This document shows positions 60,573 to 64,000 of a stretch of DNA of 64,000 nucleotides, in pieces. The stretch covers positions 62,001 through 126,000 of the forward strand of contig NZ_NIVS01000043.1 of NCBI RefSeq assembly GCF_002205165.1, written 5' to 3'. The stretch comes from Stenotrophomonas maltophilia. Lineage in GTDB: Bacteria > Pseudomonadota > Gammaproteobacteria > Xanthomonadales > Xanthomonadaceae. The translations under genes and the position numbers were made by a program. Numbering within the stretch: position 1 is the stretch's first letter; every line of letters begins with the position of its first letter. The notes beneath the pieces are model-generated. The model had not been told where the DNA came from and did no database searches. It saw only the letters and a program-made list of their open reading frames with translations.

Positions 60573-61023
60573 GCGCCTGGTCTGCCTGGGCGGTGTCGCG
60601 CTGATCGCGCTGACCCTGGCCGTGGCTGGGCCGGTGATGGCGCAGGCCGTCTCCGACCCGAACCCGCTGCAGTACCGCGATGCCGCCGAGGAAGCCCGCT
60701 TCCACGCGCTCGCCGCCGAGCTGCGCTGCGTGCAGTGCCAGAACCAGTCACTGGCCGATTCCAATGCGCAGATCGCACATGACCTGCGCCGCGAAGTGCT
60801 GGTGCTGATGCAGCAGGGCAACAGCGATGCGCAGATCAAGCAGTTCCTGGTCGACCGCTATGGCGAGTTCGTGCTGTACCGGCCGCCGATGGAGGCGCGC
60901 AATGCGCTGCTCTGGTTCGGCCCGCCGGTGGCGCTGCTGATCGGCGCGGGCGTGCTGGTCTGGGTGGTGCGCCGTCGCAGCCGCGGGATCGAACCGATGG
61001 ACAAGAGCGAGGAGCGCTGGTGA
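60535..61023 (+). CDS. ccmH: cytochrome c biogenesis reductase CcmH (CycL)
   Basis: The protein has 162 residues. After a signal peptide (about 14-36) comes the LRCVQCQNQSLADSNA motif (C65, C68), then one C-terminal membrane helix. It presents reduced apocytochrome to CcmF. The ATG at 60535 lies inside the ccmG gene, a 38-base overlap, and a second ATG two codons later is also possible. Confidence 0.93.
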   Translation: MPMPSRRCPPRRKRLVCLGGVALIALTLAVAGPVMAQAVSDPNPLQYRDAAEEARFHALAAELRCVQCQNQSLADSNAQIAHDLRREVLVLMQQGNSDAQIKQFLVDRYGEFVLYRPPMEARNALLWFGPPVALLIGAGVLVWVVRRRSRGIEPMDKSEERW

Positions 61024-62033
61024 GTCTCTGGATGGCCCTGGGTGCCGCGGTCGTCGCCGCTGCCGTGGCGGCACTCGTGCTGTGGCCGCTGCGTGCCGGC
61101 GGCCAACGCCGCCCCTTCGTGATCGCGATGCTGGCCCTTGGGCTGGCCGGTGGCGCGCTGTACCTGCTGGTCGGCACGCCGGACGCCACCGAGCGGACAG
61201 CGGCCAGCGACGAGCCCGCCACCCTGGAGGATGGCGTACAGGCGCTGCAACAGGCACTGGCGAAAGACCCGCAGCGTGCCGATGGCTGGGCACTGCTCGG
61301 CCGCTCGCAGCTGGCGCTGGGCAAGCTGGACGAGGCCACGGCGGCGTTCGACCGGGCCGTGCGGCTCGCGCCGGACGACCCTGGCGTGCTGGTCGAAGCG
61401 GCCCAGGCACGGGCCCAGGCAGCGCCGGGCAAACAGTTCGATGACCAGGCCCTGCAGTGGCTGCGCCACGCCAACGCGCTCGCGCCGGAGAGCGAACGCG
61501 CCGGCTGGCTGATCGGCATCGCGCTGCGTCAGCGCGGGCAGGACGCCGAGGCTGCGGCCGCCTGGGAAGCCCTGCTGCCACGCCTGGAGCCGGGCGCGGC
61601 GCGCGCGCTGCGCGAGCAGATCGCCATCGCCCGCGGCAATGCCGGGCTGCCGCCCATGACCGAAACCTCCGCCCCTGCGGCGGCGGGCAATCACGCCCTC
61701 ACGGTGCAGGTCCGTTTCGCGCCGGGAACCACCCCGGATCCCGCCATGGCCGACGCCACGGTGTTCGTGATCGCGCGCGCGCCGGATGGCCCGCCGATGC
61801 CGATCGCCGTACAGAAACATCCAGCCAGCCAGTTGCCGTTGCGGGTCACGCTCGGCGATGGCGACAGCCCGATGCCCACCAGCACACTCTCCCAGGTGCA
61901 GGAGGTCGAGGTCATTGCGCGACTGTCGCGTTCGGGCCAGGCCAACCGCCAGCCGGACGATCTGGAAACCACGCCGGTACGGGTGCGTCTGCCGCATGCC
62001 GGGCCGGTGCCACTGGTGTTTGATCGCCCATGA
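61020..62033 (+). CDS. ccmI: cytochrome c biogenesis factor CcmI (CycH)
   Basis: The protein has 337 residues. Two N-terminal membrane helices (about 3-58) precede TPR repeats (about 75-205: DPQRADGWALLGRSQLALGKLDEATAAFDRAVRLAPDDPGVLVEAAQARAQ has the TPR pattern). A C-terminal beta domain follows. It binds apocytochrome C-termini. The GTG start overlaps the ccmH stop by four bases. Confidence 0.9.
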   Translation: MSLWMALGAAVVAAAVAALVLWPLRAGGQRRPFVIAMLALGLAGGALYLLVGTPDATERTAASDEPATLEDGVQALQQALAKDPQRADGWALLGRSQLALGKLDEATAAFDRAVRLAPDDPGVLVEAAQARAQAAPGKQFDDQALQWLRHANALAPESERAGWLIGIALRQRGQDAEAAAAWEALLPRLEPGAARALREQIAIARGNAGLPPMTETSAPAAAGNHALTVQVRFAPGTTPDPAMADATVFVIARAPDGPPMPIAVQKHPASQLPLRVTLGDGDSPMPTSTLSQVQEVEVIARLSRSGQANRQPDDLETTPVRVRLPHAGPVPLVFDRP

Positions 62034-62106
62034 CCGATGCGCGGCCGCGACGCAGCGTGCCGCTCACCACCACGGCGCCATCGCGGCGCCCGGCTAAACT
62101 GCGCGC

Positions 62107-63219
62107 ATGACTGAATTCATTCCCCCCGGCACCCACTACCACGCCCTGCCCTCGCCGTTCGCGTTCAAGCGCGGCGGTGAGCTGCGCGATGCCCACGTGG
62201 CTTACGAAACCTGGGGCACGCTCGACGCGAACGCCGGCAATGCGGTGTTGATCGTCACCGGGCTCTCCCCCGATGCGCATGCCGCGGCCAACGCCGACAA
62301 CCCGGCCGCCGGCTGGTGGGAGGCGATGGTCGGCCCGGGCAAGCCGATCGATACCGACCGCTGGTTCGTGATCTGCGTGAACTCGCTGGGCAGCTGCAAG
62401 GGATCGACTGGCCCGGCCAGTATCGACCCGGCCACCGGCGAGCTGTATGGCCTGCGCTTTCCCGAGCTGTCGATCGAAGATGGCGCGCGCGCGGCGGTGG
62501 AGGTGGTGCGCGCATTGGGCGTCACCGAACTGGCCTGCGTGATCGGCAATTCCATGGGCGGGATGACCGCGCTGGCGCTGCTGTTGCTGCATCCGGGCAT
62601 CGCGCGCAGCCATATCAACATTTCCGGCAGCGCCCAGGCACTGCCGTTCTCCATCGCGATCCGCTCGCTGCAGCGCGAGGCGATCCGGCTCGATCCGCAG
62701 TGGAATGGCGGTCGCTATACGGACCAGGCTTACCCGGAATCGGGCATGCGCATGGCGCGCAAGCTCGGCGTGATCACCTACCGCTCCGCCTTGGAATGGG
62801 ACGGCCGCTTCGGTCGCGTGCGGCTGGATTCGGACCAGGCCGATGACGATCCGTTCGGCCTGGAGTTCCAGGTCGAAAGCTATCTGGAAGGCCATGCCCG
62901 CCGTTTCGTGCGCTTCTTCGATCCCAACTGCTATCTATACTTGAGCCGCTCGATGGACTGGTTCGACCTGGCCGAATATGCCGACGGCGACGTGATGGCC
63001 GGGCTGGCGAAGATCCAGGTGGACAAGGCGCTGGCGATCGGCGCCAACACCGACATCCTGTTCCCGGTACAGCAGCAACAGCAGATCGCCGATGGCCTGC
63101 GCGCCGGCGGTGCAGATGCGCAGTTCATCGGGCTGGATTCGCCGCAGGGCCATGATGCGTTCCTGGTGGACTTCGCCCGGTTCGGGCCGCCGGTCAGCGG
63201 CTTTTTGTCCTTACTCTGA
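62107..63219 (+). CDS. metX: MetX-like acyltransferase, probably serine O-succinyltransferase
   Basis: The 370-residue alpha/beta hydrolase has the catalytic triad S149 (VIGNSMGGM), D316 (NTDILFP) and H349 (PQGHDAFL). The sequence LGSCKGSTGPAS is the usual oxyanion region. This is the MetX fold, classically homoserine O-acetyltransferase. In the Xanthomonas/Stenotrophomonas group this enzyme has been reported to be an L-serine O-succinyltransferase used for cysteine synthesis, so metX is only a fold-level symbol. It is monocistronic or weakly linked to the cold shock/DUF1294 gene eight bases on. Confidence 0.85.
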   Translation: MTEFIPPGTHYHALPSPFAFKRGGELRDAHVAYETWGTLDANAGNAVLIVTGLSPDAHAAANADNPAAGWWEAMVGPGKPIDTDRWFVICVNSLGSCKGSTGPASIDPATGELYGLRFPELSIEDGARAAVEVVRALGVTELACVIGNSMGGMTALALLLLHPGIARSHINISGSAQALPFSIAIRSLQREAIRLDPQWNGGRYTDQAYPESGMRMARKLGVITYRSALEWDGRFGRVRLDSDQADDDPFGLEFQVESYLEGHARRFVRFFDPNCYLYLSRSMDWFDLAEYADGDVMAGLAKIQVDKALAIGANTDILFPVQQQQQIADGLRAGGADAQFIGLDSPQGHDAFLVDFARFGPPVSGFLSLL

Positions 63220-63227
63220 GTTGGACC

Positions 63228-63842
63228 ATGCGCCTTCAAGGAAAGATCAGCGAGTGGAACGATGCGCGTGGCTTCGGCTTCGTGCAGCCCAATGGCGGTG
63301 GCGAGCGGTGCTTCGTGCATATCCGCGCATTCGCCGCACGTGATCGACGCCCGGTGTTGGGCGATGTGATCACCTATGACCTGGAGAATGATGCGCAGGG
63401 ACGCCGCAATGCGGTGGCGGTACGGTTTGCGCTGGGCCGCGATGGTCGCCGCCCTGCTGCACGCGCTGCGGTGCGGGGTGCGGGGCCGGATCGATTGCCA
63501 CGTACGGCCATTGCCCTGGTGTTCCTCGCCGGCCTCATTGCCGTGGCGCTGTGGCAGCACTGGCCGACGTGGATACCCGGTGCCTACCTCGCCCTGAGCG
63601 TGGTGACCTACCTCTGGTATGGGCATGACAAATCCGCCGCCCAGAATGATCGCCAGCGCACACCGGAAAGCACGCTGCAGGGCCTCGCTCTCTTGGGCGG
63701 CTGGCCGGGGGCATTGATGGCGCAGGCCATGCTGCGGCACAAGAACCGCAAAGCGTCCTTCCAGCGGGTGTTCTGGGTAGCGGTGGTGATCAACATCGTG
63801 GCGCTGGGATGGTTGATCCGCGACGGCAGGTTGCTCGGGTAG
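63228..63842 (+). CDS. cold shock domain fused to DUF1294 membrane domain
   Basis: The protein has 204 residues. The N-terminal cold shock domain (about 1-70) starts MRLQGKISEWNDARGFGFV and has FVHIRAF as RNP2. A basic linker (about 72-92) follows. The C-terminal DUF1294 membrane domain (about 93-200) has TAIALVFLAGLIAVALW, then LALLGGWPGALMAQAMLRHKN and a final helix. This tandem is known in proteobacteria but uncharacterised. It may tether an RNA-binding domain to the inner membrane. The TAG stop codon lies within the GTAG head of a SMAG repeat. Confidence 0.9.
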   Translation: MRLQGKISEWNDARGFGFVQPNGGGERCFVHIRAFAARDRRPVLGDVITYDLENDAQGRRNAVAVRFALGRDGRRPAARAAVRGAGPDRLPRTAIALVFLAGLIAVALWQHWPTWIPGAYLALSVVTYLWYGHDKSAAQNDRQRTPESTLQGLALLGGWPGALMAQAMLRHKNRKASFQRVFWVAVVINIVALGWLIRDGRLLG

Positions 63843-63862
63843 ATCCACGCCATGCGTGGATG
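63839..63862. repeat. SMAG (GTAG-headed) palindromic repeat overlapping a stop codon
   Basis: GTAG (63839-63842) heads a stem with TCCACGC and GCGTGGA pairing around CAT, then TG. It is nearly identical to the unit at 34414. Bases 63840-63842 are the TAG stop of the preceding gene. Confidence 0.8.
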
Positions 63863-63895
63863 ACGATTCACGCTGTGTGCGGATCGCCTTCGCCG

Positions 63896-64000
63896 CTACC
63901 CTTCCAACCGCCCATCCCGCAAACGATAACTGCGATGCACGATGCCGTCCGGCAGTTCGTCGTGGGTGATCATCAACAGACTGCGGTTGCCCAGCGCCGC
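63896..64000 (-). CDS. ABC transporter ATPase, C-terminal fragment (possibly CydC)
   Basis: Only the last 34 residues are in the window. The segment has the H-loop LLMITHDELPDGIVHR followed by YRLRDGRLEG, the end of an ABC ATPase. The short tail after the H-loop and its sequence resemble CydC of Xanthomonads (glutathione/cysteine exporter needed for cytochrome bd). The family is a guess from a small piece. The gene continues past the right edge. Confidence 0.6.
   Translation of the reverse strand, partial: AALGNRSLLMITHDELPDGIVHRSYRLRDGRLEG

Noticed and set aside
57423..60839. 1138-codon minus-strand frame opposite ccmD-ccmH
   Set aside because: It is antisense to an intact ccm operon, with reverse-strand bias and no domain.
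1..64000. Prophage, insertion sequence or integrative element
   Set aside because: No transposase, integrase, phage structural gene or flanking direct repeats were seen; only short SMAG-type repeats are present.

Overview
The window is dense, high-GC gammaproteobacterial chromosome, almost certainly from the Xanthomonas/Stenotrophomonas group (Lysobacteraceae). The clues are short palindromic repeats headed by GTAG (the SMAG family known from Stenotrophomonas maltophilia), a transmembrane repetitive protein, an Oar-like TonB receptor, a MetX-type acyltransferase of the kind assigned to serine in this family, and the divergent rluC/rne pair. I saw no tRNA, rRNA, CRISPR array, prophage or insertion sequence. 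Gene-free stretches over 300 bases occur only at the rne leader (30365-30767) and upstream of scpA (48350-48695).

Layout. 1-7.7 kb: housekeeping and envelope genes (TatD-type nuclease end, tcdA, a membrane-anchored cytochrome c'-like protein, a glycine-zipper lipoprotein, a cold shock protein, pldA-arsC, a GST, class I fumarase). 7.8-9.2 kb: an ECF41-type sigma factor and a carboxymuconolactone decarboxylase-like protein, each preceded by an exact copy of the published ECF41 promoter motif. 9.5-14.8 kb: a YejM-like membrane hydrolase, an ABC exporter, ferredoxin-NADP reductase and glutathione peroxidase. 14.9-23.9 kb: dcp, cfa, a DUF3298-type lipoprotein, a small GNAT, an unknown 59-residue protein, a rhomboid protease, a peptide transporter, a catalytically degraded EEP-family protein and sodA. 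24.1-30.4 kb: a barnase/barstar-like pair, the repetitive membrane protein, nfuA, phhB, a TonB-domain lipoprotein, zupT and rluC. 30.4-34.3 kb: rne with a long leader.

34.5-47.7 kb is the most distinctive region. It holds a LacI-family regulator, a TonB-dependent receptor, a Glycoamylase-domain (GH144-like) lipoprotein, a sugar-binding lipoprotein with two permeases, a 1060-residue periplasmic glycosidase and an active-site-complete EEP phosphoesterase, all on the minus strand. The genes downstream of the receptor overlap by 1 to 4 bases, and two near-identical LacI-type operators sit before the regulator and before the enzyme/transport operon. I infer a regulated scavenging system for a beta-glucan, possibly a phosphate-substituted beta-1,2-glucan.

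47.8-55 kb: bolA-yciI, scpA-scpB-rluB with low-complexity tails, a secreted unknown, and a methionine/glutamine aminotransferase coupled to an omega-amidase. 55.2-62 kb: a complete ccmABCDEFGHI cytochrome c maturation operon, which could serve the cytochrome at 1.1 kb. 62-64 kb: the MetX-like acyltransferase, a cold shock/DUF1294 fusion whose stop codon lies inside a SMAG repeat, and the end of an ABC transporter ATPase that may be CydC.
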